A stretch of 64,000 nt of DNA, from positions 2,978,501 to 3,042,500 of the forward strand of contig NZ_CP022655.2 of NCBI RefSeq assembly GCF_002243345.2, read 5' to 3'. The stretch comes from Paenibacillus sp. RUD330. Its GTDB lineage: Bacteria > Bacillota > Bacilli > Paenibacillales > Paenibacillaceae. Of this stretch, positions 16,866 to 25,929 are shown piece after piece. Position 1 is the first letter of the stretch. Each line of letters starts with the position of its first letter. The notes below the pieces were generated by a model that was given only the letters and a program-made list of their open reading frames with translations, was not told the origin of the DNA and made no database searches. Both the position numbers and the translations under genes were made by a program.

Positions 16866-18938
16866 TTAGGCCAGCAAGCCGGTCAGCCGGCCTTGATACA
16901 GAACCCGCAGACGGTGCAGAGCCCTCGTGCAGCCTACATAGAGAAGCTTCGCGTCGGTCGGGCCGTAGGCCGCTTCGCCCGCGTCGGCAATGAGCACGGC
17001 GTCGAATTCAAGACCTTTGGACAAATAGACCGGCACGACCGTAAGGCCGCCGCCGTACGCCGGCTGGCGGGAATGGACGAGCGCCGCCTCGAGGCCCGCG
17101 TCCGTGAGGATCCGGTGGATATCGGCGCATTCAGCCTCTGTCCTCCCGATGACGGCGATCGTCTGGAACATTTTCTCCTCTTGCCACTCCCGAACCGTGT
17201 CCGCGAGCCGCTTCGCCCAATCTCCGCCGCCGCAGGCCACTTCCTCGACGGGATCGCCGCTGCGGAACACCGGGACGGCAGGCTTCACCTCGCCCGACAT
17301 GCCGGCAAGCACGCGGTTGGCGAAGTCGATGATTTCCATCGTGGAGCGGTAGCTTCGGTCCAGCTCGTAATAACCGGTCTGCTCGGCCGCGAACAGCTCC
17401 CGCTGCTGGCTCCAGCTCGTTATGCCCGCATAAGCGTGGATGCCCTGCTGCAGATCGCCGAGCACCGTCATCGACGGCTGGCGCTGGCACAGCTTGAGAG
17501 CCTCGATCTGGAACGGAGAGTAGTCCTGCGCCTCGTCGATGACGATGTGGTCATAATGCGGCAGGCCGAGTCCATGCAGGCGGATATGAAGGTAGACGAG
17601 CGGAGCGAGATCCTCCTGTTCCGCTTCTCCGGCCTTGATCCTCTGCGCGGTCGCCTTGGCCAGAGCCTTGGGCAGCGCGCCGGCGGCCGTCTTGCCGTCC
17701 AGCAGAGCGCGATAGAGGGCCGGCGCCGAGTAGGACGGTATTTTCTTGGTGAAGGAAGCCAGCTTCGCGAGCGCTTTGGAGCGGATCTTCTTATCCGTTA
17801 CCCCGCGGCTCTTGAGCTCGCCTTCCAGCCAGCGGCTGATCCGGCTCGCGAGCCGGTCGCGCCGGCGCATGATCGATTCCTCGCCGTAATCGGTATGGAA
17901 CCATTGACTCATCTGCTCCGGCATGAGGCGGAAGCCGGGCAGCGGCTCGAACGGCTCCGAAGGCACCATGCCGGCTTCGAGATCCGCCAGCTTCGCCTCA
18001 AGCGCATCCTTGAAGGCAAGGCTTCCCTTCAGCAAGCCGGAAGCCTCCCGCCACTCCTCGGCCGTGTGGGGACGTTCGAACCAATATTCCATCGTATCCG
18101 CCGGAGAGCGCAGCGTGACCTCGTTCTGCAGCAGCTCGACCGCCCATTCGGAGAACGTCGTCTGGACGATATCGCCGACGCCGAGCTCCGGCAGCACGCC
18201 CGAGATGTAATCGAGGAACATCCGGTTGGGGGCGAATATGATCATCCGCTCCGAGCGGATGCGTCCCGCGTACTGATACAGCAGGAAGGCGAGGCGGTGC
18301 AGCGCTACCGTCGTTTTCCCCGAGCCGGCCACGCCCTGGATGAACAAGGCGAGATTTTTGTCCGCGCGGATAATCTTGTCCTGCTCCTGCTGGATCGTCG
18401 AGACGATGTCGCGGAGCTTGTTGTCCTTGCTCTCGCCGAGCCGGTAGAGCAGGAACTCGTCCGTCACCGCATCGTCCTCCTGGCCGCGCACGAAGCTGTC
18501 GACCAGCCGCAGCAGCTCTTCCCTGCGCACCATCAGGTTGCGCTTCAGATGGACCGTGCCTTCGATTTCCCCATCCGGCGATTGGTAGTTGACCGGGGCT
18601 TCCCCGCCGCTGAACGAATAGAACAGGCTTGCGACCGGAGCCCGCCAATCGATGACGAGCAGCTCATCCGATCCGGAACGGGCCACTCCGGCCTTGCCGA
18701 TGTAGAGAGGGCTGGGATCGGCCTTGCCCTCCTCCTGGAAGTCGATCCGGCCGAAGTAGGCTTCCTTGCGTGCCAGCTCCAGCCTTCTCTCCCGTTCCTC
18801 CCGCTGCAGATCGAGCATCTGCTCGGTGAAATCGTCGCCGGTATAGCGGGGGCCGATTCCCTTCAGCTGGACTTCGATGTCCTTCACGGCGCTTTCGAGC
18901 CGCGATTCTTCCTCTTGATAGGCACTTTGAGCATTCAT
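16866..18938 (-). CDS. helD: HelD-like superfamily 1 helicase
   Basis: A 690-residue UvrD/Rep-like ATPase. The N-terminal 60 residues are a charged helical arm; '[21 protein letters not shown]' at 202-222 is Walker A; 'IVIDEAQDYS' near 450 is Walker B; and 'VVPVYLSKGLEFDAVLIADA' near 635 is motif V. The order N-terminal coiled arm, split ATPase core and 'YIGKAGV' segment fits HelD, the RNA polymerase-recycling factor, better than DNA helicases. B. subtilis HelD is 774 residues; this protein is shorter, with a reduced middle insertion. HelD removes stalled polymerase from DNA, and some homologues protect from rifampicin. The start has AGGAGG eight bases upstream, and the gene is monocistronic. 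Confidence 0.85.
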   Translation of the reverse strand: MNAQSAYQEEESRLESAVKDIEVQLKGIGPRYTGDDFTEQMLDLQREERERRLELARKEAYFGRIDFQEEGKADPSPLYIGKAGVARSGSDELLVIDWRAPVASLFYSFSGGEAPVNYQSPDGEIEGTVHLKRNLMVRREELLRLVDSFVRGQEDDAVTDEFLLYRLGESKDNKLRDIVSTIQQEQDKIIRADKNLALFIQGVAGSGKTTVALHRLAFLLYQYAGRIRSERMIIFAPNRMFLDYISGVLPELGVGDIVQTTFSEWAVELLQNEVTLRSPADTMEYWFERPHTAEEWREASGLLKGSLAFKDALEAKLADLEAGMVPSEPFEPLPGFRLMPEQMSQWFHTDYGEESIMRRRDRLASRISRWLEGELKSRGVTDKKIRSKALAKLASFTKKIPSYSAPALYRALLDGKTAAGALPKALAKATAQRIKAGEAEQEDLAPLVYLHIRLHGLGLPHYDHIVIDEAQDYSPFQIEALKLCQRQPSMTVLGDLQQGIHAYAGITSWSQQRELFAAEQTGYYELDRSYRSTMEIIDFANRVLAGMSGEVKPAVPVFRSGDPVEEVACGGGDWAKRLADTVREWQEEKMFQTIAVIGRTEAECADIHRILTDAGLEAALVHSRQPAYGGGLTVVPVYLSKGLEFDAVLIADAGEAAYGPTDAKLLYVGCTRALHRLRVLYQGRLTGLLA

Positions 18939-18983
18939 GCCAGTTACCTCCTAAGGGTGGGTGATTGGAAAAAGCGAAAGGTA

Positions 18984-19013
18984 ACTATAGCACAGAAGGC
19001 GATCTGGCAGCAA
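18984..19013 (-). promoter_or_regulatory. Probable promoter of the HelD-like gene
   Basis: On the minus strand TTGCTG (19013-19008), 18 bases, TATAGT (18989-18984), about 45 bases before the start codon. Confidence 0.5.
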
Positions 19014-19054
19014 TCGGAAAAATGCCGCCGCTTTCATTTCCTGCGGGGCGGAAT

Positions 19055-19078
19055 GAAAAAACCGGGCCATAAGCCCGG
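19055..19078 (-). terminator. Terminator after the DUF1294 gene
   Basis: CCGGGC-CATAA-GCCCGG hairpin followed on the minus strand by six T, just after the stop codon at 19090. Confidence 0.85.
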
Positions 19079-19089
19079 AATCAGTGCTG

Positions 19090-19362
19090 CTACAACCATT
19101 TCAATACGGCATACACCCAGATGGCGTCCACGACGATGAGCAAGGGTATGCCCAGCCGGAAGGAAGCATGGAGCGTCTTATGCCTCCATGCCTTCATGCC
19201 CGCCCATGCGCCGGGAGCGCCTCCCAGCAGGCTGACGGCGAACAGCCTCTTCTCGGGGATGCGGCGCCTGCCCGCTCTCGCGGCCGCCTTGTCGATGCCG
19301 AACATGGCGAAAGCCAGCAGGTTGGCCAGCAGCAGATAGATGGCCAGGAATGCAGATGTCAT
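19090..19362 (-). CDS. DUF1294 membrane protein
   Basis: A 90-residue protein of the DUF1294 family. The signature 'FGIDKAAARAGRRRIPEKRL' (about residues 21-40) is followed by 'LLGGAPGAWAGMKAWRHKT', a short loop with conserved Gly, Pro and His. Hydrophobic helices are at the N terminus, the middle and the C terminus. The cellular role of the family is unknown; in other bacteria it is sometimes fused to a cold-shock domain, which is absent here. The gene is monocistronic, with its own terminator. Confidence 0.9.
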   Translation of the reverse strand: MTSAFLAIYLLLANLLAFAMFGIDKAAARAGRRRIPEKRLFAVSLLGGAPGAWAGMKAWRHKTLHASFRLGIPLLIVVDAIWVYAVLKWL

Positions 19363-19475
19363 AGGGGGTCCGCTCCTTTCAGGAACTCATAACATGAGTG
19401 ATGATAGCTCGGGCTGTGAAGTCCGCGCAGGCCAAATGGAAGGCATTGATCGAGTTGGCAGGAAGAGAGCCCCGA

Positions 19476-22034
19476 TCAGGTGCCTCTGGGCTTGGCGCGG
19501 CTCGTCGCCTGCGCCTGCAGCGGGTCCTCGGGCCAGTAATGCTTCGGATACCGCACCTTGAGCTCCTTGCGCACCTCGAAATAAACCGAAGACCAGAAGC
19601 TCTCCAGATCGCGGGTGACCTGCACGGGCCGCTGCGCCGGAGAGAGCAGATGGAGGACGACAGGAAGCCGTCCGCCGCCGACCTTCGGCGAATGCTTCAT
19701 GCCGAACAGCTCCTGGAGCCGAACCGCCAGGAAAGGAGCCTCCGGATCGCTGTAATCGACGGGGATCCGGGAGCCGCTAGGCACGGAGAGATGAGTCGGG
19801 GCATAGTCGTCCAGCTGCCGGCGCTTTTCCCAGCCGAGCAGCGCGTCCAGAGCGGCCGTCAGCTCCAGCTTCTGCAGGCCGGAGGCGCTGCGGATGCCGC
19901 CCGCATAGGGCGCGAGCCAATGCTCCAGGCTCTCCAGCAGCGCCTCGTCGGATGCGTCCGGCCAGTCCGGGCGCATCGCATGCATCAGCCTCATGCGGGC
20001 TTGGAGCTGCCTGGACGCTCGGTTCCACGGAAGGATGCGCAGGCCAAGCTTGCGGATTCCGTCCATCAGCGCGGCCGAAACCCGGGCCGGATCCGGCTGC
20101 TGAAGCTGCGCCTCGCGGACCGTGATCGCGCCGAGCTTCAGCTTTTTGCGGCTGCGGACGGCTTGCGCTCCATCGTCCCAGAGGACCAGCTCCTCGGTAT
20201 CGAACAGCTCCGGCAAATACGTCTCCAGCTCCTCGAGCTCGACGGATGCGGCAAGGTCGATCCGGCCTTCCGTGCCGGAATCATCCAGCTCGCAGACGAC
20301 GAGATACTGGCATTGCGAGAGCGGCTGCGGATTCGGCAGCGCCGCCCCCCGGCCGCCGGACATCAGGAAGCGGCCGTCCGGCCTCCGCTGGGCGATGCGG
20401 TCGGGATACGCAAGCGCGAGCAGCAGGCCGCCCGGCGCTTCCGCCGCGGCGAAGCCCGGCTCGCCGCCGGCGGCCGCGCCTGCAGGCGCCCGGCGCCCGG
20501 CCGCCTCGGCGGAGCCGGGCGCCAGCTGCGCCGCCAGCGAGCGGCGCCACTGGCGCGCTTCCGCCGCGGCCTTGGCCGCAGCGGCTGCGAGCGCCGCGTC
20601 GCCTTCGCCGCGGGCTCCCGCGCGCAGCGCGGCAAGGCGCAGCCGCAGGTCTGCGCTGCGCTCGCCGCGCAGCAGATCCCGCTCGCCGAGCAGCGCGGCG
20701 AGCTCGCATGCGGCGTCGCCCCAGCCGAGCCCGGCGGCGGCAAGCGCCATATGCGCGAGGCGCGGATGGCCGCCGAGCGCGGCCATCCGCCGGCCATGCG
20801 GCGTGATCCGCCCGTCGTCCGCGAGCGCGCCGAGCCGCTGCAGCAGCTCGTTGGCTTGCCCGTAGGCGGCGGCCGGCGGCTCGTCGAGCCAGTCCAGCTC
20901 GGCGGGATCATGGACGCCCCAGGCCGCCAGCTCCAGCGCAAGCGGAGCCAGATCCGCCTCCATCAGCTCCGGCACGGCGAAAGGCGGCAGATGGCGATGC
21001 GCCTCCTCGCCCCACAGCCGCCAGCAGGCTCCAGGCGCCGTGCGGCCAGCCCGGCCGCGCCGCTGGTCGGCGGAGGCGCGCGATACCGGCTCCGTCTCCA
21101 GCCGCGACATGCCCGTGCGCGGCGAAAACTTCGGCACGCGCGCAAGGCCCGCGTCCACGACCGCGCGCACACCCGCGACGGTCAAGCTGGACTCGGCGAT
21201 GCCGGTCGCCAGCACGATCTTGCGGCTCCCCGGCGGGCATGGCGCCACTGCGTCGTCCTGCTCGCGCAGCGGCATGCTTCCATGCAGCTGGCGCAGAGCC
21301 GTTCCCTCCGGCAAGCCCATCCGGCGCAGCGCGTCTCCCGTCCTCCGGATCTCGGCCATGCCCGGCAGGAAGACGAGCACGTCGCCCTCCTGCCGCCGCA
21401 GCGCTTCCATCACGGCTGCGGCAGCGTCCTGCTCCAGCCTGGAGCTGCCTCCCCGCGGCCGGTAGAAAGTCTCGACCGGGTATTGGCGGCCTTCGCTGAG
21501 AATGACCGGCGCCCCTCCTAGAAGCTCCGATACCTTGCCTGCCGCAAGCGTCGCCGACATGACGAGCAGCCTCAGGTCCTCCCTCAGCAGGGAAGCCGAC
21601 TGCAGGCACAGGGCAAGGCCGAGATCGCTGCTGAGATGCCGCTCATGGAACTCGTCGAAGATGACGGCCCCGTAAGCCTCGAGTGCCGGATCCTCCTGCA
21701 GCATGCGCGTCAGCACGCCTTCCGTCACGACCTCGATTCTTGTGCCCGGGCCTACCTTCGTCTCCAGCCGGACGCGGTAGCCGACCGTCTCCCCCGCGCT
21801 CTCCCCGAGGATGCGCGCCATGTAGGCCGCAGCCGAGCGCGCAGCGAGCCTGCGGGGCTCCAGCATGAGCAGCTTGCGCCCTTCCAGCCAGCGGCTCTCC
21901 AGCAAGGCGAGCGGAACGCGGGTCGTCTTGCCCGCTCCGGGCTGGGCGACCAGCACGGCGCGCGTACCGGAATCCAGCGCCTCCAGCAGCTCCGGCATCA
22001 CTTCGTCTATGGGCAGTCTATCTGCCTCCGCCAT
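19476..22034 (-). CDS. hrpB: HrpB-type ATP-dependent helicase
   Basis: An 852-residue DEAH/DExH helicase. Walker A 'AQPGAGKTTRVPLALLE' is at 30-46, and motif II is the HrpB variant DEFH at 127-130; 'QRRGRAGRTAPGACWRLW' is motif VI near 325. The C-terminal third, with 'YEVRK'-like 'YFEVRKELKVRYPKHYWPEDP', is the HrpB-specific C-terminal domain. HrpB is an RNA-dependent ATPase whose role in Gram-positives is not established. Residues about 430-560 are very Ala/Arg/Gly-rich and the matching DNA is extremely GC-rich, unlike its neighbours. The ATG has GGAGGG upstream. Confidence 0.92.
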   Translation of the reverse strand: MAEADRLPIDEVMPELLEALDSGTRAVLVAQPGAGKTTRVPLALLESRWLEGRKLLMLEPRRLAARSAAAYMARILGESAGETVGYRVRLETKVGPGTRIEVVTEGVLTRMLQEDPALEAYGAVIFDEFHERHLSSDLGLALCLQSASLLREDLRLLVMSATLAAGKVSELLGGAPVILSEGRQYPVETFYRPRGGSSRLEQDAAAAVMEALRRQEGDVLVFLPGMAEIRRTGDALRRMGLPEGTALRQLHGSMPLREQDDAVAPCPPGSRKIVLATGIAESSLTVAGVRAVVDAGLARVPKFSPRTGMSRLETEPVSRASADQRRGRAGRTAPGACWRLWGEEAHRHLPPFAVPELMEADLAPLALELAAWGVHDPAELDWLDEPPAAAYGQANELLQRLGALADDGRITPHGRRMAALGGHPRLAHMALAAAGLGWGDAACELAALLGERDLLRGERSADLRLRLAALRAGARGEGDAALAAAAAKAAAEARQWRRSLAAQLAPGSAEAAGRRAPAGAAAGGEPGFAAAEAPGGLLLALAYPDRIAQRRPDGRFLMSGGRGAALPNPQPLSQCQYLVVCELDDSGTEGRIDLAASVELEELETYLPELFDTEELVLWDDGAQAVRSRKKLKLGAITVREAQLQQPDPARVSAALMDGIRKLGLRILPWNRASRQLQARMRLMHAMRPDWPDASDEALLESLEHWLAPYAGGIRSASGLQKLELTAALDALLGWEKRRQLDDYAPTHLSVPSGSRIPVDYSDPEAPFLAVRLQELFGMKHSPKVGGGRLPVVLHLLSPAQRPVQVTRDLESFWSSVYFEVRKELKVRYPKHYWPEDPLQAQATSRAKPRGT

Positions 22035-22146
22035 GGCATTCCCTCCGGTTTCTATCGCGATGTACGGACTCTACTCTACCACACCGGAAGCCTTCGGCGC
22101 CAAGCCGCCGGCCCGGAATTCACTCGGGGATCGGCGTCTTCTCGAT

Positions 22147-22221
22147 TCAGCCGGGCAGTCCGGCGGCGGTGCCGAATCGCTGCCCGGGGCACAAAGAACG
22201 CAGCATTCCTTTCATCGCCAT
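22147..22221 (-). CDS. Possible 24-residue small protein
   Basis: A short frame (MAMKGMLRSLCPGQRFGTAAGLPG) has a near-perfect ribosome site, AAGGAGG, eight bases before its ATG, just downstream of the lipoprotein operon's terminator and upstream of hrpB. It is Gly-rich and basic, with one Cys. I do not recognise it. It could be a small protein, a leader peptide for hrpB or a chance combination. The rest of the 22035-22446 gap contains only the terminator at 22253. Confidence 0.3.
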   Translation of the reverse strand: MAMKGMLRSLCPGQRFGTAAGLPG

Positions 22222-22252
22222 GACTTGGCCTCCTTCAAGCCAACGACAACAA

Positions 22253-22275
22253 AAGCCGCCCCGGCGGGACGGCTT
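22253..22275 (-). terminator. Terminator of the sigma/solute-binding operon
   Basis: AAGCCG-CCC / GGG-CGGCTT hairpin (one internal mismatch), followed by TTTTGTTGT on the minus strand. It lies 170 bases after the lipoprotein stop codon. Confidence 0.65.
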
Positions 22276-22446
22276 CAATCATCAAGGCTTGAGTTTGATA
22301 TCATTGCAGGAGGAGAATCTCTTCAGCCGTTTATGAAGCTTGGGAAGGTCAAGTGCTGGATAGGGAAGCGGCTGGAATTCTAAACTCTCTTGAGCGCTTC
22401 TGAAGCGTTGAGCGGCTGAGTTTTGAAGGTTTTCCTGCACCAGCAG

Positions 22447-23805
22447 TCACTTCCCACCCGCCTGCAGCGCATCGTCCAGCAGCGCCTGTCCCCGTTTCTG
22501 GATATGGGCCGCCGCCTGCGCTGCCGTCTGGCTTCCCTTAGCCGCGGCGGATATCTCTTCGTTCTTCAGCTCCGTATACATGCCGTCGAATTCCAGTCTT
22601 TTCGGACTGTTCCAGCCTCGCGGAATATCGACGAGCTGCGGATTGATGCAGGGCTCAAGCTCGAACAGCTTGTCCAGCAGCGGATCGCCCTTCAGTCGGG
22701 GATAGGCGGCGATCGGAACCGGCGCGTACCCCAGCTTGATTTTGGCTTTGGCGATATGCTCGCTGAGCATGAGCCGGATGATCTTCCATGCCTCCTGCTT
22801 GTGTTCGGACGAACGCGGTATGGACATGATCTGGCCGGCGCTGATATGAGCGCTGCGGCTCCGGTCCCGGGACAAGACCGGCGGCGTCGTCTCTCCGGTC
22901 TCGAATTGATACGGCTGGCCGCCGTAATTTTCGAGCGTCATCGCCGCCCTGCCTTTGGCGAACTGCTCCCCCGCCTCGACCGCTTCCTTATCATACACCT
23001 TGACGCCGTTCACGATCTTCGCCCGGTCTTCCTCCAGAGACAAGGATCCGTTCCGGTACAGCTGCACGATCTTGTCCAGAACCAGGCCCAGCTCGGGACT
23101 ATTCCATAACAGCTTGGTGCCGTCCGGGCTGAAATCCGACATGCCTTCGCTATAGAGATAAGCGCCGACCAGGTCGGAAGGCGTATGATTGACTCCCAAA
23201 TGCAGGCCGGTCACCGGCTTCCCGCCAGCCTTCATGCCATCGAAGCGGCCAGCCAGCTCGAACACCTCTTCGATGCTCATTCCGTCCCGGGGCGGTTCGA
23301 CCCCCGCCTTCTCAAACAGCTCCTTGTTGTAGCGGAGAACGCTGAAGGTGACTTCCGGCGAAAGTCCCAGCAGCTTGCCGCCTCCCGCCGCGCTCAGCAG
23401 ATCCGGCATTCCGCCGTAAAGGTCTTCCTTGCGGAGGCTGGAGTCTTTCATGTAGGGAGTCAGATCCTCCAGCAGCTGCTTGCCGCCCAGCTGCGAATAG
23501 AAGACATCCCATGTCAGGAGCAGATCCGGCTTTTGCTCCTTCAACACCTTTTCGTACATCTCGGGGGTGAGGGAGCTCGTGTAATCGGGGTTCATTTCCA
23601 CCACCTCGACAGACAGCTCCGGATAAGCGGCTTCGATGTAATCCCGGTACATGGCGTCGAATTGGCTCTTGCTGTCGGCGACGACCTTGATGCTCGGGCG
23701 CGGAGCCGGACCTGCGGAGGAGCTGCTGCATCCAGCGATGGCGCCGGAGCCGATCAAGGCGGCGATCAACGGCGCGGCTGTCCAAAAACGTCTAGTCCTC
23801 GCCAC
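22447..23805 (-). CDS. Extracellular solute-binding lipoprotein
   Basis: A 452-residue protein of the family 1 extracellular solute-binding proteins. A signal peptide ends in AIAG-Cys26, so it should be a lipoprotein on the outer face of the membrane. 'EEVFELAGRFDGMKAGGKPVTG' and the late 'EAWKIIRLMLSE' are usual family stretches. Such proteins normally deliver sugars to an ABC transporter, but no permease or ATPase gene is near. The start is GTG at 23805, with AAGGAGG about nine bases upstream, and it overlaps the preceding gene by 14 bases. It is the third gene after an ECF sigma factor, so it may deliver ligand to, or compete with, the membrane-bound partner encoded before it. Confidence 0.9.
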   Translation of the reverse strand: MARTRRFWTAAPLIAALIGSGAIAGCSSSSAGPAPRPSIKVVADSKSQFDAMYRDYIEAAYPELSVEVVEMNPDYTSSLTPEMYEKVLKEQKPDLLLTWDVFYSQLGGKQLLEDLTPYMKDSSLRKEDLYGGMPDLLSAAGGGKLLGLSPEVTFSVLRYNKELFEKAGVEPPRDGMSIEEVFELAGRFDGMKAGGKPVTGLHLGVNHTPSDLVGAYLYSEGMSDFSPDGTKLLWNSPELGLVLDKIVQLYRNGSLSLEEDRAKIVNGVKVYDKEAVEAGEQFAKGRAAMTLENYGGQPYQFETGETTPPVLSRDRSRSAHISAGQIMSIPRSSEHKQEAWKIIRLMLSEHIAKAKIKLGYAPVPIAAYPRLKGDPLLDKLFELEPCINPQLVDIPRGWNSPKRLEFDGMYTELKNEEISAAAKGSQTAAQAAAHIQKRGQALLDDALQAGGK

Positions 23806-25348
23806 GGACGATCCCCTCCTTGATCAAATTCCTTTCCAGAGCGATCAGATTCCTCGCCAAAACGTTCTCGATCAGTCGGAGCGCCTCCTCGGAGGACAGC
23901 TTTCCTTGCGACCACTGTTTCATCTGCGGTCCGTACTCGATCGAAAGATAGCCCAGATAGCTGTCGCCATCGTAAACAGGCAAGCTGTTCTCGTTCAGCT
24001 TTTTCGAGCCGCTCTCCGTATAAAAAGCCTTCCACCGCTCCTCCTGCTGGCTCTTCATCGCCTCCTCGAAAACCGGCATATCCATCGAATTGTCGGCATT
24101 CCTTTCCGTTTTGGACATGAGCACAGCCGCCTTCACCAGCTCCCAAGCGGCGTCCTTGTTCACGCTTTTGGCGTTGATGACGTAGATCCGGCTCATGTCC
24201 AGCAGATCAGACGCATTGACGGAGTCGATGTTTTGCTCGTAAGGCAACGTTTTCCAGTTCCTTTTGACGGCTTCGCTTTTGACTCCGGCCACGGACGGAC
24301 GCTCGATCTCCGTTGAGGCGAGCTGACTGTAGAAAGACGTATCGCCGAAGCGCATAGCCGCTTTCCCGCCGCCGAACAAGTCGTTCTGCACGACCTCGCT
24401 CATCGGAATGCCTTTTCTGCCGCCAAAATCCAGATCAGGAGAGGGAGCGATCCATCCTTCGCGGAAGCCGGCCGCAACCTGGTCGAACAGCTTGATCCAC
24501 CCTTTGCCGGACAAGGCCGAATACGAGCTCTGGAGCATGGGATCGCCACCATACAGCTGGAGGCCGCTGGCCTGGCCGAGCTTCAGCGCCGTCTCCGCCG
24601 GATTCCCGTTGTCCCTCGTATCCGTTGCAAGTCCCGTCGTCCCGGTACCCTCGAAGCGTTTGGCGGTCTCAAGAATTTCCTGCACCGTCGCGCCTTCCCT
24701 CGGAAGCGCTACCCCGTTCTTCGCGAACAGATCCGGATTGACGAACAGCACTCTGGAGCTGAATTCCCCCGCCAGCCCTTGCAGCTCCCCGCCTCCGACG
24801 GCCTTGAGAGCATCCAGCACAGGCGCGTGCATATCGCTGAGATCAAGCTTGTCCTTGAGGAGGTAAGGCTCCAGCGGGAGAATCCTTCCTTCGGCGGCCA
24901 GCTGCCTGTAAATGGCCGTCGGGACGACAAGCACATCCTCTCCTCGATCGAGAGCGCTCCGGTAGTCCGCCAAGCTCCTGCTCTTGCCGTCCCAGAGCCC
25001 GCTCATGCTGATGTCAACCGAGGGATGGCGGATGATGAATTGACGCTTCAGCGTATCGACGTTCATGCTGCTGCCGCCATACACCTTCAAGGTAAACTCC
25101 TTGTCCGCGAAGGCGTCGTCCGACAACGCTCCGATCCCGTCCGCCTGCAGCGGCTGCCGGACGTCTCCGAATCTCCACAGCCCGACGACGAGCACAGCCG
25201 CCGCTGCCAGCGGCAGCACCCTCAGCCATGCTTTCCGGCTTTTCTTTTTTTCCATCGCGACCCGCTCCCTCACTTTGCGTTCAAGTTCCGAGGTGAACCC
25301 GTTCGCGACCGGCAAGGAGCCGGACAATGACTTCTCCCAATGGTTCAT
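23792..25348 (-). CDS. Membrane-anchored solute-binding protein in anti-sigma position
   Basis: A 518-residue protein whose ATG overlaps the sigma-factor stop codon (ATGA). Residues 1-40 are hydrophilic and contain an amphipathic stretch (ELERKVRERVAMEKKKSRK); residues 41-59 form one membrane helix (WLRVLPLAAAAVLVVGLW); from about residue 75 to the end lies a solute-binding-protein domain ('FTLKVYGGSSMNVDTLKRQF', 'LLDMSRIYVINAKSVNKDAAWELVKA'). There is no lipobox, and the long charged N terminus argues for a signal anchor rather than a cleaved signal. Position, coupling and topology (short cytoplasmic part, one helix, large external domain) are those of ECF anti-sigma factors, but I see no zinc-finger anti-sigma motif. 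My inference is a ligand-sensing anti-sigma factor; a plain solute-binding protein is the alternative. Confidence 0.75.
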   Translation of the reverse strand: MNHWEKSLSGSLPVANGFTSELERKVRERVAMEKKKSRKAWLRVLPLAAAAVLVVGLWRFGDVRQPLQADGIGALSDDAFADKEFTLKVYGGSSMNVDTLKRQFIIRHPSVDISMSGLWDGKSRSLADYRSALDRGEDVLVVPTAIYRQLAAEGRILPLEPYLLKDKLDLSDMHAPVLDALKAVGGGELQGLAGEFSSRVLFVNPDLFAKNGVALPREGATVQEILETAKRFEGTGTTGLATDTRDNGNPAETALKLGQASGLQLYGGDPMLQSSYSALSGKGWIKLFDQVAAGFREGWIAPSPDLDFGGRKGIPMSEVVQNDLFGGGKAAMRFGDTSFYSQLASTEIERPSVAGVKSEAVKRNWKTLPYEQNIDSVNASDLLDMSRIYVINAKSVNKDAAWELVKAAVLMSKTERNADNSMDMPVFEEAMKSQQEERWKAFYTESGSKKLNENSLPVYDGDSYLGYLSIEYGPQMKQWSQGKLSSEEALRLIENVLARNLIALERNLIKEGIVRGED

Positions 25349-25908
25349 ATCCACTCGCCCCCCACATTCAGAGCTTCGCTGGCCGATACTTTGCGGTTCA
25401 TGGCCGCCCGTGCCCGATGAAGCCGCGATTTCACGGTTCCTTTGGCGACGCCGAGCAGCCCGGCCGTCTCTTCCATGGTCATCCCGTAGTGGCAGACCAG
25501 CAGCAGCGGCTCCCTCAGCTTCAGCGGCAGGCTGAGCACCGCATGCCACACTTCCTCGCTTTGAAGCTTGCGCAGCAGCTCTTTTTCCGCGGAAGGATGG
25601 GAAGGGCCGCCGGGCAGAAAATCCAGCAGCATCACCTTGCGCACCCAGGAGGAACGCATATGGTCAAGCGCAGCATGCCGGGTAATCGTCAAAATCCACG
25701 TCTTGACCGAGCTCTGTCCCCTGAACTCGGGAAGCTTCTCATACACTTTGAGAAAGACATCCTGGGCGATGTCGTCCGCCAGGTCCCGGTTCCGGGTAAG
25801 CATGAGCGCAAAGTTCCAGACGTCCTTCCCGTACGCCTTCATGAGCTGATCCAGCGCAGAGCCCGCATTGTACTCCGGGGCCGTGTATTGCAAATAATCG
25901 AATTCCAA
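25345..25908 (-). CDS. ECF RNA polymerase sigma factor
   Basis: A 187-residue group 4 sigma factor. Region 2 covers about residues 20-85 ('NRDLADDIAQDVFLKVYEKLP' then 'KTWILTITRHAALDHMRS'), and region 4 is near 125-175 ('MTMEETAGLLGVAKGTVKSRL'). No region 3 is present. I start at TTG 25908 because GAGGTG lies six bases upstream; a GTG at 25917 would be only a few bases from the expected transcript start and has no ribosome site. It heads an operon with a membrane-anchored solute-binding protein and a lipoprotein, and an ECF-type promoter directly upstream points to autoregulation. I cannot assign it to a numbered ECF group. Confidence 0.92.
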   Translation of the reverse strand: MEFDYLQYTAPEYNAGSALDQLMKAYGKDVWNFALMLTRNRDLADDIAQDVFLKVYEKLPEFRGQSSVKTWILTITRHAALDHMRSSWVRKVMLLDFLPGGPSHPSAEKELLRKLQSEEVWHAVLSLPLKLREPLLLVCHYGMTMEETAGLLGVAKGTVKSRLHRARAAMNRKVSASEALNVGGEWI

Positions 25909-25929
25909 TAGGTTCACCTCGGGTAAGTG

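Noticed and set aside
16893-19139. 748-codon plus-strand frame opposite the HelD-like gene
   Set aside because: Mirror frame of a real helicase; no motif, no ribosome site, and composition typical of antisense reading.
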